From: Gliomastix tumulicola
Lineage: Eukaryota; Ascomycota; Sordariomycetes; Hypocreales; Bionectriaceae
NCBI GenBank assembly: GCA_001599755.1
Contig: BCHX01000003.1
Coordinates: 2,143,289-2,207,288, forward strand
Length of the DNA stretch: 64,000 bases
Direction of reading: 5' to 3'
The notes beneath the pieces are model-generated. The model had not been told where the DNA came from and searched no databases. It worked only from the letters and a program-made list of their open reading frames with translations. Of this stretch, positions 23,336 through 34,530 are shown one piece after another. A program made the position numbers and the translations under genes. Numbering within the stretch: position 1 is the first letter of the stretch; every line of letters starts with the position of its first letter.

Positions 23336-25105
23336 CTGGGCGTGACTCTACTCGGCGCTTTTTCGCCCCGGTCCTTGGGCTTTCGGGGCGCTGTATGCCT
23401 GAAGGGACGGGACCCTTTCCCACTGTAAGGGATTTTCACGGCAGTGGTTCTGCTGGCGGCGGGTGACTCACCAATCTGGCCAATCAGAGACGGAGCTGCA
23501 GCTGGGTCACGTGCGTTCTCTCCGTCGTCTCCTTCTTCACCGGCATCCATGAAGCTGAGCCTTGTGATGAATATTGATAAGAACTGTCATCGTGGTATTG
23601 AATATGCACGCTTCATGTCGAGCTCCATTTTCCTTTTATCGTGTATATTGTAGCACGTATATGTCACATCAGTACTAATCCGTTTGAACCACTGGCTGAC
23701 ACTGCCCTCGATCTGGACAAGCAATCTCACTTGACGAAATAATCATCGACACGGAATCGCACGAATGGAAATGTCAGATCGATTAGATAATTCACCAGCA
23801 AGGTGATTCGTCAATTGAGAAAACGTCCTAATATCAGGCTTGAGACATGCCAATGGCATAGCCGCGTCCAAGCTGAAGGCGGATGTCTAGGGTAGGCAGC
23901 GCCAACGAAAACCCAGCCATGTAGGAGGATCTGCTGCTCTCCAGACAATCGACGGCGATTCCATCGTGGCTGGGTCACGTTCCCTGTCACTGTGTGATAC
24001 ATGGCTGGAATCGAAGCGTCAGTCCCAGCCACTCGCCGTGTCACCATGAGAAATTCACCGTAGAATTCTCTGACTCGCCCATCACGCACCTGCGGCTCGC
24101 ACTTTTGGGAGCAGCGATCCACTCTCGACCTTTTAGCTTCGCGGCACCCAACCTCACCTTCAGCTCTCAATCAAAACCACCTCCTCCCACCTTCCTTCCG
24201 GTCGTGCAAACCACGCTGGTGATTCACTGCCCGACCATTGAGCAATAAGCATTGACCCTGGACAATAGCCGACGCGGCACTAGACGACGACAATGCCATT
24301 GTTCTGACTAGAACGACGACCTGCTGCCTTGTCCTGTCCGCCCGCGCGTGTCTCACTGCCCGACAACACCTCCCAGCACCGGGACAGCACCTCACATTCC
24401 CATACAACACACCATCCGACACTCTGCCACCCGGTTTTTAGTGGTGGACGCGGAGCCTGCCACCTCAGACTCCACAGGCAGCCCGCCCATCTCCAAGGTC
24501 CATCTCCAACAAGAGCCAGGAGCCTCCAGCAACAGGCTCCTCTCCTAAGGCCAAGTAGCTCCACTGGGCTGTCCCGTCTGCTACTCACCCACTCAGTGAG
24601 CACTGAGAATCCCCCCCACCTGCTGTAAACACGCTCAGCAGGTTCCTGGTGCTGTCCACTGCCACCCAAAAACCAGCAGAACCGCAGAACGACCCCGGCA
24701 GGTGGAGCGAGCGCCAACTGCGACCCGACTGCGTGCTTGCTTCCTTCGATAGCCAGACACTTCGACAAACAACGACGACCATCCTGCCTCCCCTCCAAAC
24801 GCCTGGGAGCGCTCTCCTTTGTCCTTCGCTTTGTCCTCTATTGTTGCTTCCGAGGATCCTGCCCCCATTTGTCTCCCGCGAGGCTGGTCGCATTTAGACT
24901 CGAAACGTCCTCCCTAACCGCCTCTTTTTTTTCCACACCCGCCCCCCCCAGCAGAGATCATCGCGACCACGCGCGCAGACGTCGCCTGCCAGCCAATTAC
25001 TTCGCCGCAGCCTCCCCTCGACGTCTTCACCGTGACATCATCCGCCATTCTCGTCTTCGCCCCGATCCCGACCTTGCTCCGGTATGCGCATAAACGTCGC
25101 GAGCA
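23336..25105. other. 1.8-kb intergenic region with divergent promoters
   Basis: Lies between the divergent arginyl-tRNA synthetase gene and the gene at 25106. The right half (24300-25100) is C-rich leader-like sequence. No supported gene. Confidence 0.55.
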
Positions 25106-27480
25106 ATGGATGCCGCGGCGGAGACGGTCAGGCATTTGACGCGGACCATCTTACCTGAACGACCGCATCAGCTCTCCCTCTCCCCCGATTGGAGGGCTTC
25201 GCCTGACGATCACCCGAAGCGCATAGAAGAGTGGGATATCAGGCATTTACAGTATATGACATTGGTCAGTGAGGCCGACCGTGGTGTGCTCTTCACTAGA
25301 GGATACTACGACGTCCGACTCGAACCCCAGAAGCCTGCGCCGCGCGAAGTCGCCACGCTCGCTCGTGGCGGCGCTGCCAAGAAGCTGTCCCTGAGCGATT
25401 ACGCAAAGAAGAAGACTGGCGTCGCTACATCAGCGTCGCCGCCAGACACCACACCCTCACAACCCCAGAAGAAGTCGAGCGACCACGCTCCACCCGAGCC
25501 CAAGCAGTCCGAGGAGGCGAGGCGCACGGGGAGCAAACTGGGTACGGCGGACCCGAAACCTAAGGCTGCACCGAATGATGCCTCGGGTGACTCAAGGTAT
25601 GTATAGTAGGCGCCACGAGCCGACAGTGAAACACGTTCCTGCAGATGCTTACCACGTCCAGCTTGCCTCCGAAACCGTCATCTTTACCTCCGCGACCACC
25701 CTCTCCGGACAGAAGAAAGCGCGTCAGTGATGCTGACGACATCGCACGGCCGTCGAAGAGACCAAAAGCGACAGACACCCCCCGCCTGTCCGACGATAGA
25801 GCCTCGGGAATGCGGGACGAGGGTGCAAGTCGCAAGCCGACTGAGCCTGTATCATCTCGAGATCCTACACCTCTGAAGGATGGAAAGTCCGCTAAGAGCG
25901 CATCCCTCCCCAATGGCCGGATCGTATCGAAATCAACCGCCACCCCGGCAAGCCGTCCGATGTCGCCGCCGCCGCGATCGCGCGAAGCTAATGGCACTCG
26001 CCCCGGCACCTCTGAGAGATCGGACCGAGCTCGTGGTGGTTCCATCAAGGTGGATGTGAATCCAAAGCACTCGGTCCCGCCGTTGCTATCACCTCTCCGC
26101 CTTGATCTAGACGGAGGCAAGGACAGCCTGGCAAGGAAGGCAGAAAAGAGACCGCGTGATGCGGGTGTTGATCCTGCAAGAAGTAGCAGGCCGAAGAATT
26201 CGGAAACAATCACCTCGTCCAAACGACCGAGATCGCCGTTCCGACTACCTCCCTTGCTATCACCGACATTACCACCCGAAGTCGAAGCAGAGCTGGACCG
26301 AGTCGAGCGAGTCGAGCGCAAGAAGAAAGGGTCACCTCGGACGGTGGAGGTCCGCCCAGCAAGCGACGCCTCGGACAGCGCCAAACGCTTGCGGGTGGAT
26401 AGCCAGACTGACGATGCGGCGGATAGCCGTCCCCGCAGGCCTCTGATCGTGACGCTCAAGGTTCCTAAGAGGCTGAGACAGAAGTGGGCGAAGCTTGAAG
26501 AAACCATGTCTAGCAAGGGAGTTCGGCAGGATCGCTCGGGCATTACTGGTTCGCAAGCACCAACTGTGTCGGAGAAGCGCCCTGTTGGGCTAGGGGAAGG
26601 GTCGTCGGAGTACCCGACGGCTAGGAAAACCCGCGTCCCCGATGTCGTTGTATCGTCTCGGCTGCCTCCTTCAACGCCCTCAAAGCGAGGTGCTACAGCC
26701 ATGTCACGCGTCAGTTCTAGCGGATCTCTCGCGCGCACACCTGGCGATGCTGCCAACGTGACGCCATCTGTGACGGCGTCCGGTGACCGCGGCTTGACCG
26801 CGCCTGAACCGTTACAAAAGATACCCCCCTCCAAGCAACAAAGCCTCAGAGATCTGGAGAACTCCCTTACTAGTCTGGGTAAACGGCTCAAGCATAATGG
26901 CGACCTCTCCATGAAAGGACGCTTGGACCAGAATGCAGCCACCAACGGCAACGTGCGGGCGAACGAGACGAATATCAAGCTTGGTTATGTGCTGATCTTG
27001 GAAAGTACTATCGCTTTCATGATGGGCTTCCACGCCCAGGACACCTGGCGAACTGCGGTCGGAAGAGTCAGCGAGCACAACACCTGGCTGAGCTTGTTCC
27101 CTCTCCTGGACTTTCTCCAGAAGGACATGCGACGGTTTGACGCGCGTAGGATGCGCCCACTCTTCGCTATCTCGATGGTGCTACAAGTCTTCGCCTACGA
27201 CGAGATGCTGCGCGCGCAGTCGTCGCACGAGAACCCCCCGAACCTCACGCTTCAGGACGTTCTCAAGGCAAGACGGTCTCGAGATAGACTCATTACGCAA
27301 ATACGCGAAGCCAAAGCTCTCATGGAGAGCCACATGTATGCCAACGTGACCTTCCTCACCACCATTGAGGATGTCGCGGACATGGCCATGCAGATCATCC
27401 GCCGCTGGTGCACGGATGAGGGAATCGACTACACCCCGGAACTCAATCTCAGGGAGATCAACATCAAGAGCATGTTATAG
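25106..27480 (+). CDS. Nuclear-looking protein with an AF4/FMR2 C-terminal-domain-like region
   Basis: Exons 25106-25596 and 25662-27480 give 769 residues. The intron ends at CCAG (25658-25661), because the earlier GCAG at 25644 would break the frame. The first 100 residues are a compact conserved-looking region ending in a KLSLSDY motif. Residues 110-560 are disordered, Pro/Ser/Arg/Lys-rich and NLS-like. The last 200 residues are helical and begin with KRLKHNGD, followed by a segment with LESTIAFM. This order resembles the KKLKHxAD and YLEAVLSFIECG helices that open the C-terminal homology domain of metazoan AF4/FMR2 (AFF) scaffolds, also reported in the fission-yeast Ell-binding protein Ebp1. 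If so, it would be a scaffold of an ELL/EAF transcription-elongation complex. The similarity was judged by eye, so the function is tentative. Confidence 0.75.
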
Positions 27481-28687
27481 CCCGGATCAAAGCTGCCCGG
27501 GGGCCTGTGCTGTTGTACTGGCGAATCGACGGGCTATATATATATATATGCCTCTCGCCTTCTCCACGAGACTTCCGCCATATCCGATTCTCACCGCTTT
27601 CATACATACATGGCTGTGGAGTCTGGCATTTCTTTCTTTATTTTTCCATCTTTTTTTTGCTCGTGTCTTTTTAAGATACCGCCGGTACCGGATGATGCAA
27701 TGGCTTTTACATCGGTCGGCATGTATTATGAATGAAACATACCCAAGCGCCCACGGTCTGCTATTTTTCTTTTCTCGCCTCCCTTCCTCGCCCCGGCTTT
27801 CGCGGATGGCCGCTGAGGACATACCCCGGGAGGCCATGCTCTACATAGCACGATGATGTAGCTCGTCGTTTTTCTTTCTCCTCTTTCTTTCTATTAGCGA
27901 TCGGCTGGATGGGACGGAGGCAGGGGTGGCACATGGAGTAGACGGCGATGCGGATTGGACAGCTGGCCTTTGCACCGGCCATATCCATGGACGGTCTGTA
28001 CCGAAGCTGGCACCTTTTCAATTCCATCTGTGGAATCACCTTCTACTACCTAGGCCTGCAGACAGGAGGTGGCGTTTTTTGATCTTTAGCTTATTTACTG
28101 CTGCTCATGGACGGATGACGGACGATTTTTCAGGCCTGGACAGATATGGCCACGTCTTTGTGTTTTACCTGTATTTTTTTTTTTTTTCACATTCTTCTTT
28201 TTATCACCAAAGATATCCCGGGGCTATGGCATTTTTACAAAATGCCCAGTCATGTGTTTACGGTTTTTCGTTCATATGGCAAAAATCAACAGATATTGAC
28301 CTGACCAGACATCATGCCGTGACTGCGCTCGACATTGTCTCTACTTTTGACCGCCGGCATCTACGGGATTTACAAGACCGGTGTCACCTTGCACAAGGAT
28401 ACAAATGAACTTAAGTGGTACTTTCGTCTCGTCATGCTATGCTCAATTATCATCCGAGACAAGTTTGGCTCACAGACACATAAGTACGCAGCCACCAGGA
28501 AGGGTTCGGCTGAAACTGATAGGTAGGACGCTGGCTCATGTTGGTTTTTACTCTTCATTATTAATAAGTTATGTCTGACCTGTGCATCCTCATCTTTTTT
28601 CGAGAGTTATTTTAATTTCCTCATGACAAGCACACGATGACTCGATCTCTCATCATCCTAGATAGGACACGTGGTGATTGAGCCAGC
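27481..28687. other. Convergent 3' flanks, T-rich
   Basis: 1.2 kb between two convergent genes (25106 plus, GAPDH minus). It contains a TA dinucleotide run near 27535-27550 and several poly-T runs. No supported gene. Confidence 0.6.
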
Positions 28688-28741
28688 TTATTTGCCAGCA
28701 TCAACCTTGGAGATGTAGGAGACGAGGTCGAGGACACGGCG

Positions 28742-28773
<32 letters not shown>

Positions 28774-30069
28774 CAAGCTTGACGAAGTTTTCGTTGAGAG
28801 AGATACCGGCCTTGGCATCGAAGATGGAGGAGTGGGTGTTGCCGTTCATGTCGGTGGAGACGACGTCGTCCTCGGTGTAGCCAAGGATGCCTGTGGACGA
28901 CGAGAGTTAGAATGGGGGTTGCAGTGAGAAACAGGGACAAGCCAAACATACCCTTGAGCTCGCCGTTGGCGGCCTCCTTGATGGCCTCCTTGATCTGGTC
29001 GTAGGTGGCACCCTTCTCGAGGCGGGCAGTGAGATCGACAACGGAGACGTTGGCGGTAGGGACACGGAGGGACATGCCGGTGAGCTTGCCGTTGAGCTCA
29101 GGGATGACCTTGCCGACAGCCTTGGCGGCACCAGTGCTGCTGGGGATGATGTTCTGGGCAGCACCACGGCCACCACGCCAGTCCTTGGCCGAGGGGCCGT
29201 CGACGGTCTTCTGGGTGGCAGTGTAGGAGTGGACGGTGGTCATGAGACCCTCGACGATGCCGAACTTGTCGTTGATGACCTTGGCGAGGGGAGCCAGGCA
29301 GTTGGTGGTGCACGAGGCGTTGGAGATGACGTCGGCCTTGCCGTCGTAGCTCTTCTCGTTGACACCCATCACGTACATGGGGGCGTCGGCCGAGGGGGCA
29401 GAGATGATGACCTTCTTGGCACCACCGACAAGGTGAGCCTTGGCCTTGTCGGTGGTGGTGAAGACACCGGTGGACTCGACGACGTAATCAGCGCCAGTCT
29501 CCTTCCAGGGGATGGCAGAGGGGTCGCGCTCAGTGTAGAACTTGATCTTCTTGCCCTCGACGGTCAGGCCGTCGGTCTCGACGCCGATCTCGCCAGCGAA
29601 GGTGCCGTGCGAGGAGTCATACTTGAGCATGTAGGCCTGGAGAGGAAGTTTGAGTTAGCATCTGCATCGCATTGTCCAGACAAGACACAGAGACCCAGAC
29701 CCAGACCGGGTCTCGGAAGACCAGGACCCAGGTGAGGCTATTATTTGGTGGAGTTATGTCATGGAGGGGTAAGCAAAAAAAAGCAGACCCAACCAACAGC
29801 TCTGGATGGAGGGGTAGCTCTTCTGCGCCCTCGCCACGGTCGCGCGTCCAACCAAAAAAAATCATGCCATAGCCAACAGAGAAAATAGGAAAGCTCTGTG
29901 AATTGCGCATCATGAGTTATGGTGTTGTATGAGCACTTACAGCGTACTTGGTCTCAATGAAGGGGTCGTTGACGGCGACAACCTCGATGTCGGGGTGCTG
30001 GACAGCGTTGCGGAAGACGATACGACCGATGCGGCCGAAACCGTTGATGCCGACCTTGATGGGAGCCAT
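28688..30069 (-). CDS. gpdA: Glyceraldehyde-3-phosphate dehydrogenase
   Basis: Exons 29941-30069, 28952-29636 and 28688-28890 give 338 residues, the normal GAPDH length. The NAD-binding motif INGFGRIGR is at about residues 8-16 and the catalytic Cys in SNASCTTNC is residue 152. The C-terminal SWYDNEWGYS block is in the last exon. It oxidises glyceraldehyde-3-phosphate with NAD and phosphate in glycolysis, in the cytosol. Codon use is strongly biased to C-ending codons, consistent with very high expression. The promoter side has a long pyrimidine tract and a probable 5' UTR intron, as in other fungal gpd genes. Confidence 0.97.
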
Positions 30070-30078
30070 TTTGCTAAT

Positions 30079-30347
30079 CTGAGTAGCTTGTTAGAACATG
30101 TTTCCCATCTGGACATTCTGAAGTGTTTGGTCGGGGGGGCAATTGCCAGTGGAAGCTGCTCCAGGTGCCGCTGCATAGCTCTCCCTGCTTGCTTCCGCTC
30201 TCAAGCAGGAGAAGAGCTGGCTGCTGGCCCGTCTGGCGCTAAAGTCACGCCATGGAGGCGAGCGAGCGAGCTTCCACTGGGAGGAGGGGGAGAGAGAGGA
30301 GGAGGGGGAAGCAAGTGGTGAATAGGATGCTTGTTTACTGCACATAC
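30079..30347 (-). other. Probable intron in the GAPDH 5' UTR
   Basis: On the minus strand a GTATGT donor at 30347 and a CTAAC branch-like word followed by CTACTCAG ending at 30079 frame a 269-nt segment. It ends nine bases before the ATG. Fungal gpd genes often carry a leader intron. Predicted, not proven. Confidence 0.55.
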
Positions 30348-30420
30348 CAGGTTTCTAGTAATTGTAGTTCGGGTTGATGGTTGGGAATGAGGAGTCAGGT
30401 TGCGAGGATGAAGAGGATAT

Positions 30421-30484
30421 GAAGAGGGGAGAAAGAAAAAAGAAAAGAGAGGAGGGAGAGGAAAGAAGAAGAGAAGAGGAGGAG
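30421..30484 (-). promoter_or_regulatory. Pyrimidine (CT) tract of the GAPDH promoter
   Basis: 64 consecutive purines on the plus strand, that is an unbroken CT tract on the coding strand of GAPDH. It lies just upstream of the predicted leader exon, where CT boxes sit in highly expressed fungal genes and help set the transcription start. Confidence 0.6.
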
Positions 30485-30909
30485 TAGAAGATGGAGCTAG
30501 CGGAAGTATTACCTCGAGCCAGGCCCAGAAGCTCCAGCTGTTTTGGCTGGGAGAGCCGGGCCGATGCCTCGAGCTGGACGGACGTGGTATCGGGAGGTAG
30601 GAGCTACCGCGTGCAGTTGTAACCCGTCACCCGAAACACGCGCATGAGGGACATAGCTCCCGTTCGGCCAGTGGTACCTCCTCACCAGGCCCTAACAAGG
30701 CCAGGGGGGGCGGCGGTGACCTGCCATGGCAACCCGGTTCTGGGCAATCTACACGTAGGTACGGACTACTCTTGCTAGCACGGGCTGACGAGACGGGATG
30801 CGCCTATGCGCGCGCGTTTCTGGTGCGATGCCATGCCCGTGCCATCACGAATGATACATGGCGCTGCCAATCGTGGTGGGGTGACTGGAATGGCCTTTCT
30901 GCTGCAGGT

Positions 30910-31036
30910 GGGGGGGGGGGGGGGGGGNNNNNNNNNNNNNNNNNNNNNNNNNNNNNNNNNNNNNNNNNNNNNNNNNNNNNNNNNNNNNNNNNNNNNNNNN
31001 NNNNNNNNNNNNNNNNNNNNNNNNNNNGGGGGGGGG
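30910..31036. other. 100-N assembly gap between two G homopolymers
   Basis: A run of 18 G is followed by exactly 100 N (30928-31027) and then 9 more G. The round number marks a gap of unknown size, which probably arose because a long poly-G tract could not be sequenced through. Confidence 0.95.
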
Positions 31037-32510
31037 TGAGGGGCAGCTCTTGCCTGGCAAACCTGGCGGGGTCTCTGCGGTCTGTACTGGTACTTCGTGG
31101 ACCTGATCCGGCTCTGCCAGCGTCTCGACTCGCGCTCCCAATCTAAACCGCCCAGCAAGGTTCATCTCTGCTCAGATTAAGCTCAGTGGAAGGGCGCAGG
31201 TACCAGTACAATGTTGCTCCCGCCTGCGTCGTCCATCGCCACCATCATCATCATTGCCATATATAGTCATTCCGTTTGCTCTGCCGATTTTTTGCTCTCA
31301 TCTCCTTTTGCAGGGCCTGGTGACCATCTTACAGCCGACATCGCAGCGCGAATTCAGAGGCAATTCGTCATCTGAAAGGCGTTCGCTCAGGTAATCACAA
31401 TTGCCAGTTTGGACTACTCTCAGGGTGAATGGAGGGGGGGATCACGGTCAGACGGCTCGAATGTAACCAGCGAAGCCCGGACGACGCCGCCCGCGCCAAG
31501 GTGACAGACGCAATGAAAATCAAGAGGGAAAAAACCCAGGTTGATCCATCAGACCAGGCCCCTCACCCTTCCCATCCCATCCAATGTCTTGGATTTGTCC
31601 TGGACAAGCGTGACAAGCCTTACCTGATACCCTTACTAAGGCAAGACGTGCGACGTGCCCGCAGTTCCAGCTCAGTCCACTCGTTGCCACTCGTTGCGAG
31701 CACATGGGCTGCCGCGCCCGTGATAGGGAATTCTTTTCAAATGACAAATATCTATTTTACGCGAGAGGGAGGAATGGGACAGGGACCCTGCGTCTGCGCT
31801 GCTGGGTTTTTGGGGGTCGCATCGTATTTGCTTCCTCAGCAAGACCCCGACCCGCCATCTTCTCTTCTTGTTAGTTCGTATGTTGGTCGGACGCTCAAAC
31901 ACAGCCCGGCCTAGAGCAGACTGTGGTCCGCACGGCTTAAATCACGCATTACGCCCTGACTGGTGACGTCCCGACTGTTACATAGCCCAATCTCACGATA
32001 ACCTCATTTCGTCCATCGCGATATTCGAACCCTTTTTCCCACGGTAAAGAGCTCGGTTCTACGAGCAGTGTTCGTCCAGAATGGGGTCACCATCGGAGCA
32101 GAACGGGCACCACCGGCTATATCTTGCTCCTAGTCTCCGATCTCTTCCCCCGCGATGCCCCGAACGGGGCCAAACGGCCGGAAACCACAGGCGGCAGCTA
32201 TGGACCCGACCCCCGGAAAGCAGTAAAACAGTCTCGGCCAGGTCCCATGGGCGAGTGTCGCTGCTCATGCGTCGTGGGCTGAGTTCCTGATGAACCCGGG
32301 GTGGACCCCTTCCCCGGGGCAAGGCCTGCAGATCGGGCATCGTCCAGGAGCCGAGTCAGCTTATCGTCGGCATGTAGGAGGGAGACCATTATCGATACAC
32401 ATCAGCCGAGGCTAAAATGAGCTGATTCGGGTGACTGGCTGGCTTCCCAGGCTGCGACCCGGCGGCGTATGGTCCTAGTCCCTTGGCCTGAAGCTCTCAG
32501 CCTCCGAAGC

Positions 32511-33923
32511 TCATGAGAACGAAGCCACACGAGACCATTCTTCCCCGCTGCCCACGGATCGGAACTCGACCCCCTCGCCAAAGTAGCCAGCCTCTTGCCA
32601 TGCCTTCATCATAGCCCCATCAAAGGGGCCTTGTACTGCCCCGTCTCTGCCATCGGTCCACCGAAACTCCCAGCTCTGATTCGCCGTCGCCGACTTGTTG
32701 TCCTGTTTCTCGGATGCCTGCCTAGGCTCGACCCAGTCTTCGCCGGTTTCTCGACGGTATTCGCGGACTAGCATCTCTCGCTCCTGGTCGTAGACCTCTT
32801 CGTAGTCGCGTGCGAGCAGCTTGTCGGCGGCGTCCGTGATAGCGCGGATTGCCTCCTTGATCTTGACCTGTTCTGGGTCCTCAGGCTGATTCTGGTCGAC
32901 GTCCATCCCGTCGCCCCCCTTCATCTTCTTGAGCTTCCACTGAGGAATCTTCTTCTTTGGTTTAGTCTGGCTTTTGCCAAGCCGCGACAGCGCCTCGAGA
33001 GGGGTCTCGGCTCTTTCCAGATGCAGGATGAGGGTTCGGAGCAGGTCCGCCACCGAGACACTGTCGGCCTCCATTCTCTGCTGTCTGGCCTCAGCTTCGC
33101 GCTTCTCGTGAGCCTCGGCGGCCTTCTTGATCTCCTTCTTACTCAGCCCATCAAGCCAATTATCGTGTACGGCGTCGGGGTCGCCAGCCTTGCGGATGTA
33201 ATTGCCTTCCTGGTCGAATCGGCCGTCCTCCATCTCTTCTCTCAGGTTGAAGGCCTCGAGCTTCGGCGCGTTGCGCTTGAGCCCGCCGGCACCGACTTCC
33301 TCATCCACCCCTTCCTCCTCAATGGCTAGCTCAATGTCTTCCTCGTCGTCGCTGCTGTGTCGGTCGTCGATGCGCACGTGCCCTCCAGCCCTGCTGGATT
33401 CTACCTGACCCCGAATTTTGTCGACATCTAAGAACTGTACGTGCTTTTTCTTCTTGCCGGACTTCTCGAATTCGTTGTCGTCGGGTCCGTCACCACCCGC
33501 CTTGGCCTCGTCGTCGCTGGCGGCAAACATGTCGTCATCGTCGCCGTCATCATCGTCGTCGCCCTTCGCGGGAGCCTTGTCCTCAGCAGTGCCATCGTCG
33601 CGCGCGTCGTACTGATCCAGCTGCTGCAAAATATCCACCTTGCCCTTCTTGCGCGTCTGGGCGCGTTGGTTGAAGGTGTCGTTGTCCGAGTCGCTGTCGT
33701 AGCCGTCCAGGTTGACAGCACCGCGCTTCGTCGCACCGCCCAGCCCGATGACGTCCGCATCCAGCACCGCGTCGTCTTCTCGAGCCTCGGCGGCGAGCTT
33801 GGACGGATTTCGGACGTCGAACTTGACCTTGTTGGAGCTAGGGTCGTCGTACTCTGCGTGGTTCGCCCTGGCGAATGTCTCGCCTTGACGATTCGGCCGG
33901 GCGGCTGAATGCCGTGATGCCAT
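32511..33923 (-). CDS. LIN1: LIN1/CD2BP2-like GYF-domain splicing protein
   Basis: Single exon, 470 residues. The N-terminal part has the conserved VKFDVRNPS-like stretch and a region around the phrase LDGYDSDSDND, then long acidic and Lys-rich stretches. The C-terminal 65 residues form a GYF domain, with a Trp-x-Phe-Arg-Trp-Thr start, GPFDG and a final acidic/aromatic strand. Yeast Lin1 (Snu40) and human CD2BP2 are U5 snRNP-associated proteins whose GYF domain binds proline-rich ligands or U5-15K (Dib1). They leave the particle before the tri-snRNP forms. It starts at the ATG at 33923 and is divergent from UFD1. Confidence 0.9.
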   Translation of the reverse strand: MASRHSAARPNRQGETFARANHAEYDDPSSNKVKFDVRNPSKLAAEAREDDAVLDADVIGLGGATKRGAVNLDGYDSDSDNDTFNQRAQTRKKGKVDILQQLDQYDARDDGTAEDKAPAKGDDDDDGDDDDMFAASDDEAKAGGDGPDDNEFEKSGKKKKHVQFLDVDKIRGQVESSRAGGHVRIDDRHSSDDEEDIELAIEEEGVDEEVGAGGLKRNAPKLEAFNLREEMEDGRFDQEGNYIRKAGDPDAVHDNWLDGLSKKEIKKAAEAHEKREAEARQQRMEADSVSVADLLRTLILHLERAETPLEALSRLGKSQTKPKKKIPQWKLKKMKGGDGMDVDQNQPEDPEQVKIKEAIRAITDAADKLLARDYEEVYDQEREMLVREYRRETGEDWVEPRQASEKQDNKSATANQSWEFRWTDGRDGAVQGPFDGAMMKAWQEAGYFGEGVEFRSVGSGEEWSRVASFS

Positions 33924-34530
33924 GTTTTAGACTCGTAGGTGACTTCAGGGCGCGAGTAGCACTTGATCAAGCAGACAACCTAAGGTAGACTTGAGGAGGT
34001 TGAAGCTGGGAGGTTGGTCTCTAGAATGGAAAGAGGGACTGAACTTTGAAGTTTGGTGCCCCACATCCCGACCTCAAGCTTGAGGTCCATAGGTGCTAGA
34101 GCTAGCTACCCTGCAACAAGTAGCCTTTCATCACCTCGCATCACTGGACCTGGTATTTCATGATTTCTCAGGCTTGTACGGGCTTCTCTACACTCAGAAA
34201 TTTAGCCGCATTCTCATCAGGCAGCTAAAGGCATCTATCCAGCTGAAAAGAGAGGTTTCCTGGTGCCGAGGCGGCTGAGTGATACACTGATGGTGGGGTC
34301 CAGCACATTCCATCAGCCCCTTATCTTATCTGTTACTATGCGTCATGCTAACGCTGCCTTCAGCAGGTTCCCGCTGTCACAATCACCGAAACAGCCACAC
34401 TCTTCTCTAACTTCACCTCCCAAACATCACATTTCTACAGCCTCACCGAAATATATATGGCGACAGCTCCCATTTCGAATACATCCTCTCTACAACCACA
34501 ATAAGGCTTCCTCTATCGCGGCACCATGGT
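33924..34530. other. Divergent promoter region, LIN1 and UFD1
   Basis: 600 bp shared by two divergently transcribed genes. C-rich leader sequence precedes UFD1. No supported gene. Confidence 0.6.

Larger units (their letters stand above)
30349..32510. other. 2.2-kb region between GAPDH and LIN1, with an assembly gap
   Basis: GAPDH promoter on the left and LIN1 3' flank on the right. Apart from the CT tract and the gap I see no supported gene. Open frames at 31429-31914 (plus) and 32059-32340 (minus) have no family resemblance or convincing composition. Confidence 0.5.

Noticed and set aside
25597..25644. 48-nt intron ending at GCAG in the gene at 25106
   Set aside because: It would put exon 2 out of frame; the CCAG acceptor at 25661 keeps frame.
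25560..26978. 472-residue minus-strand open frame opposite the AFF-like gene
   Set aside because: Ser/Arg/Leu-rich mirror of the low-complexity coding strand; the plus-strand gene has intron logic and a conserved C-terminal domain.
31429..31914. 161-residue plus-strand open frame between GAPDH and LIN1
   Set aside because: Composition resembles translated non-coding sequence; no motif, no splice partners, next to an assembly gap.
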